A stretch of DNA of 64,000 nt from NCBI RefSeq assembly GCF_010015445.1, contig NC_053115.1:6749076-6813075 (forward strand), given 5' to 3'. This stretch comes from Perca fluviatilis. Its lineage: Eukaryota; Chordata; Actinopteri; Perciformes; Percidae. Below the pieces are notes generated by a model. It worked only from the letters and a program-made list of their open reading frames with translations, did no database searches and had not been told where the DNA came from. The position numbers and the translations under genes were made by a program. This document shows positions 1 to 12,496 of this stretch, piece after piece (positions within the stretch are counted from its first letter, which is position 1; each line of letters opens with the position of its first letter).

Positions 1-1308
1 CTGCTATACTGCGCATGCGGGAGACACGCACACACACACACACACACACACAGAGTTCTCAATTTATAATTGGATAGTTAGATGTAAATAGATGAAATGG
101 CTATTGCTGAAAAGAAATTTCGACCAAAACAGGGTATGATTTTATAAAATGAATGATCTATAACTTGTTTTTGCTTCAGTATTTCATCATATTTAGACAT
201 TACTTGAAATTCCAACCGAATAAATCTTTTGGAATAATCCCACACCTTCCATTATGTAAAGCTGCCTTTTTGTTCTTAACTGCTGCAATCAGTTTACACC
301 ATCATACATATTAAAACCATTCGTGCCCACAGTACAGTATGCCAAACGTTAACACCTCGACTTTCAGTCAGCGTTCTCTGGCATTTAATAACTCTCGTTA
401 CTTCAGAGTTATGAAAGTAACTGAATGAATCTACGCATTTCACCTGGATGTTTTTCTTGGTTTCTGCTGACACCAGTGTGCCAGCAGTACTTACCAAATG
501 TGTCATTCGTGCCAGGACATATTGTTCAGTAAGTTCTTCTCAGTAGAAATCACTGCTACAGACAACATTTTAATAGTGTACTCTTAAGTTAAACAGATGT
601 AACTCTCCGCCCCACATGTTGAAACACCTCAGCATTACACACATAACTGCAGAAACTCCAACTAAAACACCAGCTCTGTTGGTCCAGCTACTGTGGCTTG
701 TTGACTTGATTTCAGCACTTGGTGAAACAGCTTATGGCAGTACTTGTCTGTCGCTCACAGGAGCATTCAAGAGCTGTGTGTCTATGCCAGCGCTGCGTGC
801 GAGGCGATGTATAATCAAATGAGGACGTTTCTTTCTCCGTCTTGATTTACAGCCTTTTTAAGTTTTGCTGTGTGTATGGTAGGACTAGACGTGATGGAAA
901 CATATCACAAATAAGTGAGCAGCCTGTTCCCAGTGATTTCAAGAATGCCCTCCTATCTCATGACATTGTAATATGGAAAGTCCCTCACATGTATGATTAG
1001 TTTGATTCCGCTTTTAGAGTGCTTGAAATCACTGCCCACAGCCAAAGAGACAAAACTGTGAAAGACGCTAATCAAATAGGGCTTTGCATTTGTTCACACT
1101 TGAACCACTTGTGTTGCAATGTGCGACGCATTTTCCGCTACACTGAGAAGTTGAAATTACACCAGTTTAATTGCAGAAATTAAATTTAGAAAAAAAAAAA
1201 ATCACTTCTTGGAAAATGTACAGCCGATTTCAGAAAGCAAAGAATCTGATACATCCGTTTCATTGTGTTGATGTACCTGCCATGACCATTGAGATTTGTG
1301 TTTACCAG

Positions 1309-3419
1309 GAGCACAACTTGGACTGGTTCCCACGGATGCGGGCCATGTCCTTGGTCAGCAGCGATGCAGACGGGGAGCAGAACGAGATCAGAAACCTGCA
1401 GGAGAAGCTGGAGTCCACCATGAAACTGGTGTCCAACCTTTCAGGCCAGCTAACAGAGCTCAAAGAACAGGTTGGTTAAACTACAGCGAAAAACTGACAG
1501 ACGCGAAAGACTTTGATGTCTCTGACTTCGTCATGGGGAAACTTTTTTTGATTGAGAGACAAGTTTCTCTTAAGATGTGGACAGCAGACGTTGCTCGAGG
1601 TTTTGTCACTCTTTGCCCTTTAGATGCAAAGGCGGTGAATCATCATTCACAACTCAGCCCATGAGGCTCTCAATCTGATTTTAATTCAAGTTCAAGTTCC
1701 TTTATTGTCCCCCAATGGGGCAAATTGTTGTGCAGCAGATTGTATAGTACAAATCGCACACAATCACACACACGATACAGATATACTACCTTGCAGGCAT
1801 AGTTAAAAACAATAAAAACAGTAAACAATCAATAAATAGTAAGTCAATAAGTTATCTATGGTTCTTTAGAGAATTAAGAAGTAGAATGGCTGCAGGTACA
1901 AAAGAGTGTTTATTTCTGTTGGTTCTGAATTTTGGGAGTTTAAAGCGTGATCCAGATCATGGCAACATCTGAAATTCAGCCTGTCAGGGATGAGAACTAT
2001 CTGACAGGATAGATTCAACCCTTCTTAGCGTCTGCTTCTTATGACGTTCCTCCAGGTCTTTCATCTTAGAGCCTGTGATGCAGCTGCTCACCTAATTGGT
2101 TAGTTTGTATTTTTATTCATTGATGTATGTACTGGATTAAGCCTTTCTCAATATTTAGACGAGCACAGAATTATAAAAGCGATTTCCTTCAAAATAATTG
2201 CTTTTCATTGGACTGGTTAGTGGGACAGTATAGCGATAATGTGAGAATAACTTTAAAAGACTTTTTTTGGAACATACGCTTAGACTTGAGTGTGTCTATG
2301 TTGTGTAAGAATACATTCTGCTGATATTGTGTATAAAGGCAAATGAGGCTCAAATTGCACAATTGCTGCAATCCACCATTTCTAGTAAACAGAATAGTAA
2401 AAATGTCTTTACACTTGAAATGAGAACTATCTGTGAGGAAGTGAATGTGACCGAGACATTTTGACCCAGACAGGGGGAAATGATTATTGTGTTGCTACGA
2501 GCTGCTAAGGGCAATGTGGCATCGGCCACATTTCAGTCCGAATTCCACACGTGTAAAGCCTGTTTTGACTAATGTTAAGCAATTCAAATAAGAATGATTG
2601 TGCAGGCATGTAAAAGTGTCAGCAACTTAATTTAAATTCTGATTCTACTAGGGAAGAAACTAGCATTCATTTAGAGTAGACCACAAACAGGAAACTTGTG
2701 CTGCAGGCGTTCTCTGTAAAATTGGCTGAATGGGACAATTATAGTGTGAATAAAAAAAGCATCCTAATGCTGAGTTTAGAATGTCCACTTGATGTGCTTT
2801 AATAATATGTTCTCCAACCCATCCCTCTATGCAGAATTATGTCTCCTGTATAACACTCATTACAAGACCACTTTGTCTTCTCACTTTGAATATTGTTGTG
2901 TTTCAGTGTTGAGGTGCAAATCACTTCTTTATGTTAAATAAAGTCAATTCTTGGCAGAAAGGCCACTGGTTTAAAGGTGCTGCTATAAAGGTTAGCACCT
3001 GTGTTATGACTCATGCGTTTTGCTTGATCTCTGAAATTTCTTTTGACTGAGTTTCAGTATTAGTAGTTTGTATTGTGCTTCCTTCGTCAGAGGACACGGC
3101 AATGTGGATGACGAGGCTGGCAGAATTTCATAAGAATCCGTTTCAGTTCAGCAGTGTGCAGAGTTTGTGCAGCATTTGTTAGTTTCTGTAAAGGGATGTG
3201 AAAGAATGAATCGATGAAGACTATAGAACAGGGAGGCTGCCAGCATATTCACTGAAAGAGGACGCGCGTGCCAACAGAGGTACAGGTGGAATGATTTTTT
3301 TTTTTTTAATCGGTCTTTTCTGTGCTCTTCAGATGACCGAACAGAGGAAGCAGAAGCAGCGCATTGGCCTGTTGGGACACCCTCAGCACATGAACGTCAA
3401 CCCCCAGCAGCCTGCATAA
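1309..3419 (+). CDS. itpr1: Inositol 1,4,5-trisphosphate receptor type 1, last two coding exons (partial gene)
   Basis: Two exons give the C-terminus of the IP3 receptor, the tetrameric ER calcium channel opened by IP3. Exon 1309-1470 (54 codons, phase 0 at both ends, AG before and GT after) encodes [19 protein letters not shown] and then a heptad-like stretch ([17 protein letters not shown]), the cytosolic coiled coil after the last membrane segment. Exon 3333-3419 encodes [16 protein letters not shown] and ends in NVNPQQPA plus TAA, the familiar ITPR1 tail. The intron between them is 1471-3332. The pore and all upstream exons lie outside the window; bases 1-1308 are intron plus a short CA run. 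The NPQQPA ending and the bhlhe40 neighbour favour type 1 over types 2 and 3. I cannot tell which teleost duplicate (a or b) this is. Confidence 0.95.
1681..2096 (-). mobile_element. 5'-truncated non-LTR retrotransposon (LINE) 3' end, in the itpr1 intron
   Basis: Read on the minus strand, this piece holds a decayed coding end resembling the last residues of CR1/L2/Rex-type LINE polyproteins ([14 protein letters not shown] then a stop near 1860). A non-coding tail follows with CCCCATTGGGGGACAATAAA and a GAACTT repeat, typical of teleost LINE ends. It is a dead 5'-truncated copy. The family assignment is from memory of such tails, not a search. Confidence 0.65.
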
Positions 3420-4555
3420 GGTTATGTGGCACGGCCATGAAGCAGCTGGACAGAGTGTGCATTTCCCACTCAGCGAATGCACATAATGTATACTGCTCGG
3501 AGTGTGAGTGTAGGGAAATACTGTAACATACAGTAGGTAGTCATAAGGCGACGTGTAGCTCTACCCCACGCATGTGTTACTCCAAACAGTAACACTCACC
3601 CACCTCGTTGTGTTCAGTCCAGTTGGAATTGGTGCCAAATGTTTTCTTTGTAGAAATAAATTGGATTTCTCAACACATGGCCTTTACTGGTTGAACTTGA
3701 AACACGATATAGCTGACTGGACAGGAGGAATTAGTCCCATTTGTTTGTTTATTATTTTATTTGAATGTTTTCTATTTATATTTCTAGCATAACAAGCAGT
3801 ATTAAGTGTCTTATTTTTGTATGTTGTGCAATATATTAACTTAAATATGCAGCCTCATTGGTGTGTGGATTTAAGTTCCATCAATCTTATTTAAAAGCGT
3901 GGGCCAATTTTTTGGTTGTACTTATTGTCTCTGGATAAAATAGGGAGTAGTTGGTTGTCTTTACTTACATAAATATAGAGATAATATTTAATAAGCTGGC
4001 TTACTCTATTTTAATTTTTTTTTCTTGTGCATAATTCTTGAGTGTCAAGTGCACTCAATAGAGATAGTATATTGTGAGAGCAATATATACAGATAGTTTT
4101 CTTTCACCTGTGTAAATCCAATTTTGGTTTGATTGATTTCTTATTTAATTGGGTTCTAAAGGACATTTAGAATGTATTTGACTTGTCGGTCAAATATACT
4201 GTGTAATGTGTTTAGTATCACTCATGCTATTACAATTTGCTCAGGAGTCTTTTACTGTAATAAGCGTCTTTAGCATAATTTCTTGTTTGGCAGCAAACAT
4301 GTTCCATTTGTGCCTGTTTTTGTCTTTAAAGTCTGACACACGTTTGCTGCTTGTGCAGAGTCACTAACTTGTATCTCTTTTTTTGGACTACTATGTGTAC
4401 ATAAGGTTTGTTGCTTATCGTTGCTTTTGTATAGAAAAATGAGATGGAGAATGAAACCGTTCCTCCTGAATGTTAAGATTAACTAAAAATCTAAGCACTG
4501 TCAATTTGTATATTAAAGTAGAATTATTTAATAAAATTGATGTAATAATCCTTTA
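3420..4555 (+). other. itpr1: itpr1 3' UTR with poly(A) signal
   Basis: AT-rich non-coding sequence follows the itpr1 stop. The best polyadenylation signal is AATAAA at 4530-4535, so the transcript probably ends near 4550. The end point is inferred from this signal only. Confidence 0.6.
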
Positions 4556-5551
4556 CTTCATGTTGTGTTTATTGTTAAGGTGATATTATAGGATTATTAT
4601 TATTAGAAAATATCCATATAAAGTAAACCAGTAATGTGCTTTTTAGTTTTTTGTAATCCGGTTGCCTCAAAGTGTTTTTATACACCCACATACGTTATCA
4701 CTCAAATTTCAATTCCACGCGCACAATGTAAATGATGTTTCAGGTGCAACTATAAATGCCACACATTGACAATATACAATATATTCCACAAGTAAAATAC
4801 AGGAATTTCAGCCAGTGTTCTTCACTTCAGAACTTAAACTAGATCATGCCCTGAATTAATCTTTCAGCTTTGAGAGAAACTACCTCTGTCAACTGGAAAC
4901 GTGCATCTCTGAAACCAGCGAATGTTGGCAGTACGAGTGGAATGTGTGTAATCGGGTGGATCTAAAATTGCTTATATCCTCATTAATCAGGGGCTTTCTT
5001 GAAAGGTTCTCTGCATGCCAAGTATTTATCAAGCTCTACTCATCTCTAGATGAGCTGATGCTTATCTGCCTTTCACACTTTTACCATGTGTCCAGCAAAA
5101 AGTGATGCCTTTGTAAATGACGCTGTCCTATTTAGCTGCATACTCCGGAGTCAAGACACTGTTTTGTGTTGAGTCAAACTAAAACTGAAGTAATCTAGTA
5201 TGCGTATGCTGCTAATCAGTGTGTCACCAAAAACAACTGTTCATGACTCTCTCCACAGGGTTTCATTTAAACAGTGCAATGTGTAAAATAACATCAAACA
5301 CTGAATCCGATCAAATCTGCTCATAATATGGGGTACCTACCATTATGTAGATTCCTGCCAACTATAATGTCCTTCACAATATAATGTCGTTTTTTGCAGC
5401 TTGAAATGTAGGGTGCATCAGTGCAACAACTGAGCTCCACCCAAGGACTCATAGTTGAGCTTCTGCAGAATTAGCAATAGGCTAACACTGATTATCAGTT
5501 CTTACTAGTGCACACATTGACACCTTACAGTTACAATACGGGTGAATATAC
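4556..5551. other. Intergenic stretch, nothing recognised
   Basis: Between the itpr1 poly(A) site and the first interspersed repeat I see no coding potential and no clear repeat. The sequence is AT-rich and looks unique. Confidence 0.5.
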
Positions 5552-6156
<605 letters not shown>

Positions 6157-6713
6157 TGAATATTGGGGACAACATCTTTTTAGATGCTCTGGCCTGATGA
6201 ACAACGACATTGGCATAGCTTAGAAAAGTGCAGCAACAGCAAATTTAGGTCAAAATGTTACATTCATGTGTGGGCTATCATTCCTAATTAGGCTAAATTA
6301 TAAAAACGTAGGAGAAAAAAACAGGGCGTCATACTAGGAGGGGGGGGGGGGCTTTACCAGGGCCCTCATGTGAGCAGGGTCCACAAAGATACTAAAATGA
6401 ATAGCCAAGGGGCCCATAGAGAATCCCATGCAGGGTCCAGAATGTTGTGCTACGTACGCCCCTGCCTTTTGTTCTCCCTGGTTTCTTTCCACAGAACAAT
6501 AAAATCAAAAAAGATGTGTCGGAGACCATTGTTTAATGTTCTTCAAGGTCTTGTCAGGATTTAGAACAAACGTTAAAACTTTAAACAGGCCCCTCCCCTC
6601 CTAACCCCCCCCCAACGCTCCGTTGTTGTTGGAACTGTTTCTAGCTATAGTATCAGGCTGTTTCGGGACGTCGTCGGGTGGAACCGACCGACCACTCGGC
6701 CACTCTCGGCGCG

Positions 6714-6721
6714 TGACGTCA
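6714..6721. promoter_or_regulatory. Candidate full palindromic CRE upstream of bhlhe40
   Basis: TGACGTCA is a perfect cAMP-response element core, about 1.5 kb before the bhlhe40 start codon, in a CpG-richer patch (about 6600-6900) that contrasts with its AT-rich surroundings. BHLHE40 is known to be induced by cAMP in mammals. That this site acts on this gene is inference. Confidence 0.4.
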
Positions 6722-6877
6722 CGGGCAGGGATGTGCCCCTCGGCTCTCTCCGGGCCATGTGGAGTTCAACGTGACAAGCCACTGGGTACGAGCAGGTGTG
6801 ATGCTGTAGTACAGCAGCAGGTATAGAAAAAAAACCAGAAAGCCAAGCGCAGCGACGGTGTCATCTCGTCGCAGGTG

Positions 6878-6883
6878 CACGTG
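6878..6883. promoter_or_regulatory. Candidate CACGTG E-box upstream of bhlhe40 (distal)
   Basis: Class B E-box in the CpG-richer patch, 157 bp after the CRE and about 70 bp before a TATAAAA word at 6951-6957. CLOCK/BMAL1 and BHLHE40 itself bind this hexamer in mammals. Function here is inferred. Confidence 0.35.
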
Positions 6884-7280
6884 CCACGCAGCAAGCGGGA
6901 TAAATGGGTACAGTAGCTCGAGGCTGCTGAGCGCGTGACACATGTCAGGCTATAAAATGTGCAAAGTAGAAATGATTGCCCTGTTGGCCGCAATCAAACA
7001 CTAACATGTATTAGAAGGCACCACTCATGTTATAATTGCTCATATTGTTAAGATGATATCATTTATTTATTATGATTTGTCACGTCTGTACTAAAGCCCA
7101 TATATGTCATCCTATATAGGGGGAATAGGTCGTATTTGTATATATATTATTTATGTATACACACACATACATACATACATAAATATAATAAAATATAGCC
7201 ATTAAAAAGGTATCAAATCCATTTTAAGTCCAGTGTTTATAACTGACTAAACCATTGCAAATAATCTAAGATTTAGCCTA

Positions 7281-7294
7281 TTATTATTATTATT

Positions 7295-7338
<44 letters not shown>

Positions 7339-7339
7339 A
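7281..7339. repeat. (TTA)n(TTG)n microsatellite
   Basis: Six to seven TTA units pass directly into about thirteen TTG units. Confidence 0.9.
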
Positions 7340-7743
7340 TGGGCTATAGTTGTTCTTATTAAAACAACTTATATCTTGTGGTCTAACATCTAAAATAGGA
7401 TTTATTGTGGCTTTAATCACACTGAAGGGGCTTACAGGGCTTTATAGCTAAGGGTTAAGATACTAAAACAAGTCGTTTTGTTATTGCCGTACGTCACTCC
7501 AGAGGCTATGTTTTCAGTTATTATTTTCACAATGGTCGGCCTAATATAGCCTAAAGGCGGCCATATTTGCAGTAATAACATCACCGATTCTCAACTGTTG
7601 CTCCACTTTCTGTCTTTGTAAACACGGTCAGCTCCGCAAACACGGTTTTGCCCCGAGAGCCGGATGAGCATATAGTGGTAGCTAAACACGGGACTCGGCC
7701 CCAGTGGAGGAGCCTACTACAGCAGCAGGGCGGGGGGGGTGGA

Positions 7744-7811
7744 GGAGTAGGGGTGTGTGTGTGTCTGTGTGTGTACGTGTGTGTGTGTGTGTGTGTGTGG
7801 GGGGGGGGGGG
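7744..7811. repeat. (GT)n run ending in a G tract, bhlhe40 5' flank
   Basis: An imperfect GT run followed by about twelve G residues, roughly 430 bp upstream of the bhlhe40 start codon. Open frames across it on both strands are low-complexity artefacts. Confidence 0.85.
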
Positions 7812-7835
7812 TGAGGAGTTGAAAGCTTCGTCCAA

Positions 7836-7841
7836 CACGTG
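7836..7841. promoter_or_regulatory. Candidate CACGTG E-box upstream of bhlhe40 (proximal)
   Basis: CACGTG about 400 bp before the bhlhe40 ATG, close to the probable promoter. A second E-box-like word (CATGTG) follows within 15 bp, so the pair resembles the spaced E-box pairs of circadian promoters. Function is inferred. Confidence 0.4.
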
Positions 7842-8237
7842 AGGCTCATGTGACGGTGTCGAGTCTGTCTCAAGCCGAGAGACGTGCCTGCAGTCACAGG
7901 GTTTATTTAACACGTAGTCAGAACCCTCCCAGCTCACACGTTGAGCCGGGCGTGGAGCTTCCCTAGACAGGCTACTATACCGACCGACCGACCGAGTCCG
8001 GACCTCAGTGACAACACTGCGCAGTGCCCAACTCCAGCTCACAGCGGGAACACACACGCACTCGCACACACACACACACACGCACTGGATATCTGGAGAC
8101 ACTTTTTTTCTTTATTTATTTGCATGATTTTTTTTCTCATTTCGTTTTCGCGTTTTGAACAGCGAGTGCAGATATACATTTTTGGGACCTTTTAAGGATT
8201 TTTGAAGTTATTTCTTCGGGTTTTACAGTCAAGCAAT

Positions 8238-10201
8238 ATGGAGAGAATTACCAGCGAACAACCACCTCCCTGTGCGCCAAGACACCCACCACTGGATATA
8301 GCTGACATGCAAGGGTAAGAGGAATTTCTATTTTATTCTGTTCTGTTCCATCACACGAAAGCGCTTTATACTGAACCCTTACCAAACTAAAGCCTAACTA
8401 TTGTTTTTATTTTTTTTTATCTTGTCTCTAAAGAATCGATTTTCCCCTGTATGTGTACAAACCCAGGAGGGGCATGAAGCGTGTGGATGAGAGCAAGGTA
8501 AATTCAAGATAAAATACTTCATATTCCTGCCATTATCGGTTCAAAAACTGAGCATCCTGGATTTCACTGACAACATTTCAACCCTTTCAGGAGACGTACA
8601 AGTTGCCACACCGACTGATCGAAAAGAAAAGACGTGACAGAATCAACGAATGCATTGCCCAGCTGAAGGATTTGTTGCCAGAACATCTTAAGCTTACAGT
8701 GAGTATTATCTTCTACGTATGGCATGTCTGCTACCAGCCAGGGAATCGGACATGCTGCATATGGTTCTGCTGAGCAGTTGCTGGCAGTTGTTTGCTCCAG
8801 CCTTTGGATTCAGTTTTGTGAGTGTCAAACAATACAAGTTTGTAGCATTTTAAGAGGAAAGTAGGCTAGAGATGGACAAATAAAGATTATTTTTTTTTTA
8901 ATAGAATTTTGAAATAAAAAAAAAAAAGATAAATAGATTTTAATTTGTCGTTGAGAATTTTGTGTGTGTGTGTACGTGGATTACATGACTTCCCGAGTGT
9001 TTGATGCTTGTCCTCTGCTCAGCTGCATGAATGTGTTACATAAGAAAGATCAACATGCTTATCGAAGGTCTTCCTGTTTTAGACGCTGGGTCATTTGGAG
9101 AAAGCCGTGGTGCTGGAACTCACTCTCAAGCACGTGAAAACCCTGAATGGTGTCCTGGAGCAGCAACAGCAGAAAATTATCGCGCTACAGAACGACCTGC
9201 AAATAAGTAAGTTAGTTTGATGCCGTGATGGGTAAATTCCATGCAGATGTTCATTCATGAGGCACCAACCGGCTCCGCGATCTGTTGCATCTGTCGGAAC
9301 TACTTCCAGGAAAGTTGTGAAGTAAAAGATTATTTCTAACCTTGTGGTTTCCGATCGAACAGGTGACCATGGAGGCGACAGCGCAGAGGGCAGTGAGGAG
9401 ATGTTCCGCTCCGGCTTTCACTTGTGTGCGAAAGAGGTCCTCCACTATCTGGCCAGCCAAGAAAGCAGCAAGGACTTGACCCCTTCCCATGTCATCAGCC
9501 ACATCCAAAAGGTAGCAGCTGAGGTCCTGCATCATCAAAGCAGCCAACGCCCAGCCGTGTCCGTCCCTCAGTCTTCGGAGAGACCGAAGAAACCCGCCGG
9601 AGAGCCTCAAAGGGCGCACGAGGGCTCGGCTAAGAACTGCGTTCCTGTCATTCAAAGGACTTACCCGAATGCGACGGGGGAGCAGAGCGGCAGCGACACG
9701 GACACTGACAGCGGCTACGGGGGAGAACCTGACAAGCGTGACCCCAAAGCCCAGTGGTCAGAGAGCCACGCGAAGGAGGGGGAGCGCAAGTATGTCGCGT
9801 CTGAGAGGACGCCCGGCGTCATCAAGCAGGAGGATGACGAGCCTCGGGCCAAGAAATTACGGTCGGAATCCCCAGAAGACGACGTTCTCTCTGGTCACAT
9901 GGCTGGAAGCTCCGGCAGCTATATGAGTTTCTCCCCCAACCAGCCCCCGTTTTGTCTCCCCTTCTACCTCATCCCCCCTGCAGCGGCGGCCTATCTGCCC
10001 ATGCTGGAGAAATGCTGGTACCCCGGGAGCATGCCGGTTATGTACCCGGGAATGAGCGGCTCTACGGAGACACATCCCTCGTCTCTGCTGATGTCCCCAA
10101 GGACAGGGTCTCCAGCATCCTACCAGAACCCCATGGACTCCCCCGTTCTTCACAAAGCTTTAAAGCAGGTCCCCTCGTTAAACTTGGAAACTAAAGACTG
10201 A
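8238..10201 (+). CDS. bhlhe40: Class E basic helix-loop-helix protein 40 (DEC1/BHLHE40), complete
   Basis: Nuclear transcriptional repressor of the clock and hypoxia responses; it binds CACGTG E-boxes as a dimer. Exons are 8238-8314, 8434-8497, 8591-8698, 9083-9206 and 9363-10201. Phases join cleanly to 403 aa (human protein 412). The start MERITSEQPPP matches the family N-terminus. Residues 48-110 form the bHLH, with the typical proline in LPHRLIEKKRRDRINE (P53) and helix 2 TLGHLEKAVVLELTLKHV. The Orange domain runs from about 138 (MFRSGFHLCAKEVLHYL). At residue 277, IKQE fits a SUMO-acceptor consensus at K278, comparable to human K279. The C-terminal half is Pro/Ser-rich without the Ala/Gly-rich tail of BHLHE41, and the itpr1 neighbour supports paralogue 40. 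CRE and E-box candidates lie upstream. No defect seen. Confidence 0.97.
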
Positions 10202-11515
10202 ACAGATGTTTGTTTTTTTTCTTTCTGTTGGAATCTTGCCCTCTGAATGTTCATGGGGGTTGAAAAGAGGGTAAACAAACACAAATGCACCGGTATCCGT
10301 TCAAACCACTGTCGTTGTTTGGCCCATCAGAACATTGACCCCCCCCCCCCGCCCAACGCCCATCGAAGACCCCAAATGGTCACTGTCGTCTATCATCGGC
10401 TCCTCACACACTGAAACAGGACTTTCAGGGGCAACCGGGAGTGCCCACCTGCAAGCTCATAGATCACCTGTTGCATGGCGCTGAAACACTGTGAAGATCA
10501 GTTTAGAGACGACGAGTGCGCGAGAGATTGCGAGAGTTCTTTTTTTTTTTTTTTTTTTAGTAAGGTTCGTCTACTCAGTGTTGAATGTCGGAGGCAAACA
10601 CAGAATGTAAGGCACAGATAAGCCCACCCCAAAATGATTTGGACCTACTTTTTGCACACACGCCACTCTGTGATGAATGTAAAGATTGAACAAAAGTCCC
10701 TTGTAGATGCTGCTTGAATTATTATTACCTACTGTAGATCTGTGAATGGAGGATCTACCTTTAGTGTTTGTGTTCCTGTAACTACAACAAACCATTGATT
10801 AGACTGGAATGTTACCAAAAAAAGAAAGAAAAAGAAAAAAATGTCACAAAAGACTTTGTTCCTTAGATCCTTCAATTAACTTGCAGCTAAATGAACACAA
10901 TGTTCGCCGTGTTCAAAGAATTCAGGGTGTTGTCACTGTACAAGGTGTGTCACTCATGTCAGTTTAAAAGTGATGTGGCCATACCTGCTTTTATGATTTC
11001 ATTTGTGACTCATGACTATATTTGCATCTAGATGGAGTTCCTGTGAAGTGATGTCTCGTAATTATTTTTGTTTATACTACTTCATACATCTATTTTTGAT
11101 ACGTGACCCATTGAGTGTACCTGCATCACTACCAGAGGAAGGTTGAGGTAGTCATGTGCTGTATGCCTAGAGGACGTGTACAGTATATAGCATTGTGCTC
11201 AACCAGATTTGCATCTTGCCCACAAATTCCCAGTCAAGTTAAGGCCTGATCTTAGCTCATGCTGTTGCCTTTACTCATATAACGCAGACACAACGATGAC
11301 AGCTGTTTAAATGTATTTTGCTTTAAATGGTGTGTCTGTTGCAAAGGGAGCGAATGTAAAGTTCAAACAAAAATAATAGTTTTGTATTAAAAAAAAAGAA
11401 AGAGGTACTTCGGATTTTTATTTTGAAATGTAACAAAAGTTGTTTGTTGTACATATTTTGTATATAAAGTATTATTGATATATATTAAAATATTAATAAA
11501 GCTTTTTTTTTTCTC
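10202..11515 (+). other. bhlhe40: bhlhe40 3' UTR with poly(A) signal
   Basis: Non-coding, AT-rich towards the end, with several poly-A and poly-T runs. AATAAA at 11495-11500 followed by a T-rich tract is the likely polyadenylation signal. Length is inferred. Confidence 0.6.
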
Positions 11516-11781
11516 CCTGTGAAATTTGTGTTTCACTGCCGGATGGCTTAAATGTGTTGCAGCCAGACAACCTGACAGCTCCTCATAACAACGCATACTT
11601 ACATAACGCTTACATAACCCCTAAAGCAGCACAGCCTCTGTAAATCAATAGCATGTTTCAGATTACAGGCTGTAAACATTTCAAACGCAAAAGCATTTCT
11701 AAGAAATTGTCTGTAGGATGTCAATGAATTTCATTTTACATTTATATATCTATTTTACTGACTTTAACAGTGCAACGTTGA

Positions 11782-11974
11782 GTGGCCGGGTTGGATCAGT
11801 GGGTAGAGCAGGCGCACATAGAACATAGAGGATTATGCCTCGGCGTAGAGGTCCAGGGTTCAAATCTGACCCGTGACGATTTCCTGCATGTCTTTCCCCT
11901 CTGTCTCACCTATAGCTGTCCTGTCCATTAAAGGTGGAAAAGCCCCAAAAAATTATCTTAAAAAAATAAATAAA
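11782..11974 (+). mobile_element. tRNA-derived SINE, copy 1
   Basis: A tRNA-like head has an A box (GATCAGTGGGTAGAGC, 11794-11809) and a B box (GGTTCAAATC, 11857-11866). It is followed by TTTCCTGCATGTCTTTCCCC and an A-rich TAAATAAA end. The same head-body-tail order occurs at 12293-12496, 320 bp away in the same orientation. It is not a functional tRNA gene. Confidence 0.85.
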
Positions 11975-12292
11975 CGTTGAGCTTATCACAAATGGGATAA
12001 TCGTGGTGCTTACTGAATACTGTCATGAATATTATACACAAATAAACACTTATAATGCAATCTACACTATTAGTTTCAAAAGTACGTTTTTTTTTAAAGT
12101 TTTTTGTAAAAATGGCTTTCGGTAAAAAAGTTAACTACAAATTCACTGAATTAACTGAATTTTACTTTTGTTGTACTAGTCCATGGATGGTTATATACCT
12201 TTACAGTACCATGCGCATTTATATACCAAGCCACTAGTACTACTTAAAACCAAGCCTGTATGTTAGCGTAGAATCATGTAAAAAGTAGTCTG

Positions 12293-12496
12293 GCTGTGGC
12301 CGGGTTAGCTCAGTCGGTGGAGCGGGCGCACATATATAGAGGTTTACTCCTTGACGCAGCAGCCGCGGGTTCGACCTGCGACCCTTCGCTGCATGTCATT
12401 CCCCCTCTCTCTCCACTATCATTTCTTCATCTGTCCTGTGGAATTAAAGGCCTAAAATGGCCAAAAAAAGAATCTTAAAAAATAAAGAAAATAAAA
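12293..12496 (+). mobile_element. tRNA-derived SINE, copy 2
   Basis: A box in GGTTAGCTCAGTCGGTGGAG, B box GGTTCGACCT (12368-12377), then CTGCATGTCATTCCCCCTCT and an A-rich tail. Same family as copy 1 but better preserved in the head. Confidence 0.88.

Noticed and set aside
6951..6957. TATAAAA as the bhlhe40 TATA box
   Set aside because: About 1.3 kb from the start codon with no evidence of transcription from there; it could be chance in AT-rich DNA.
7581..8195. Open frames on both strands just upstream of bhlhe40
   Set aside because: They are built largely from the GT/CA and G-tract microsatellites and the bhlhe40 5' flank or UTR; low-complexity Cys/Val/His/Thr runs.
9251..9655. Minus-strand frame antisense to bhlhe40
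   Set aside because: Shadow of the long final bhlhe40 exon; no promoter or domain evidence.
11782..12496. Possible tRNA genes (good A and B boxes)
   Set aside because: Two copies with SINE bodies and A-rich tails and no intact cloverleaf end; they are SINE heads.
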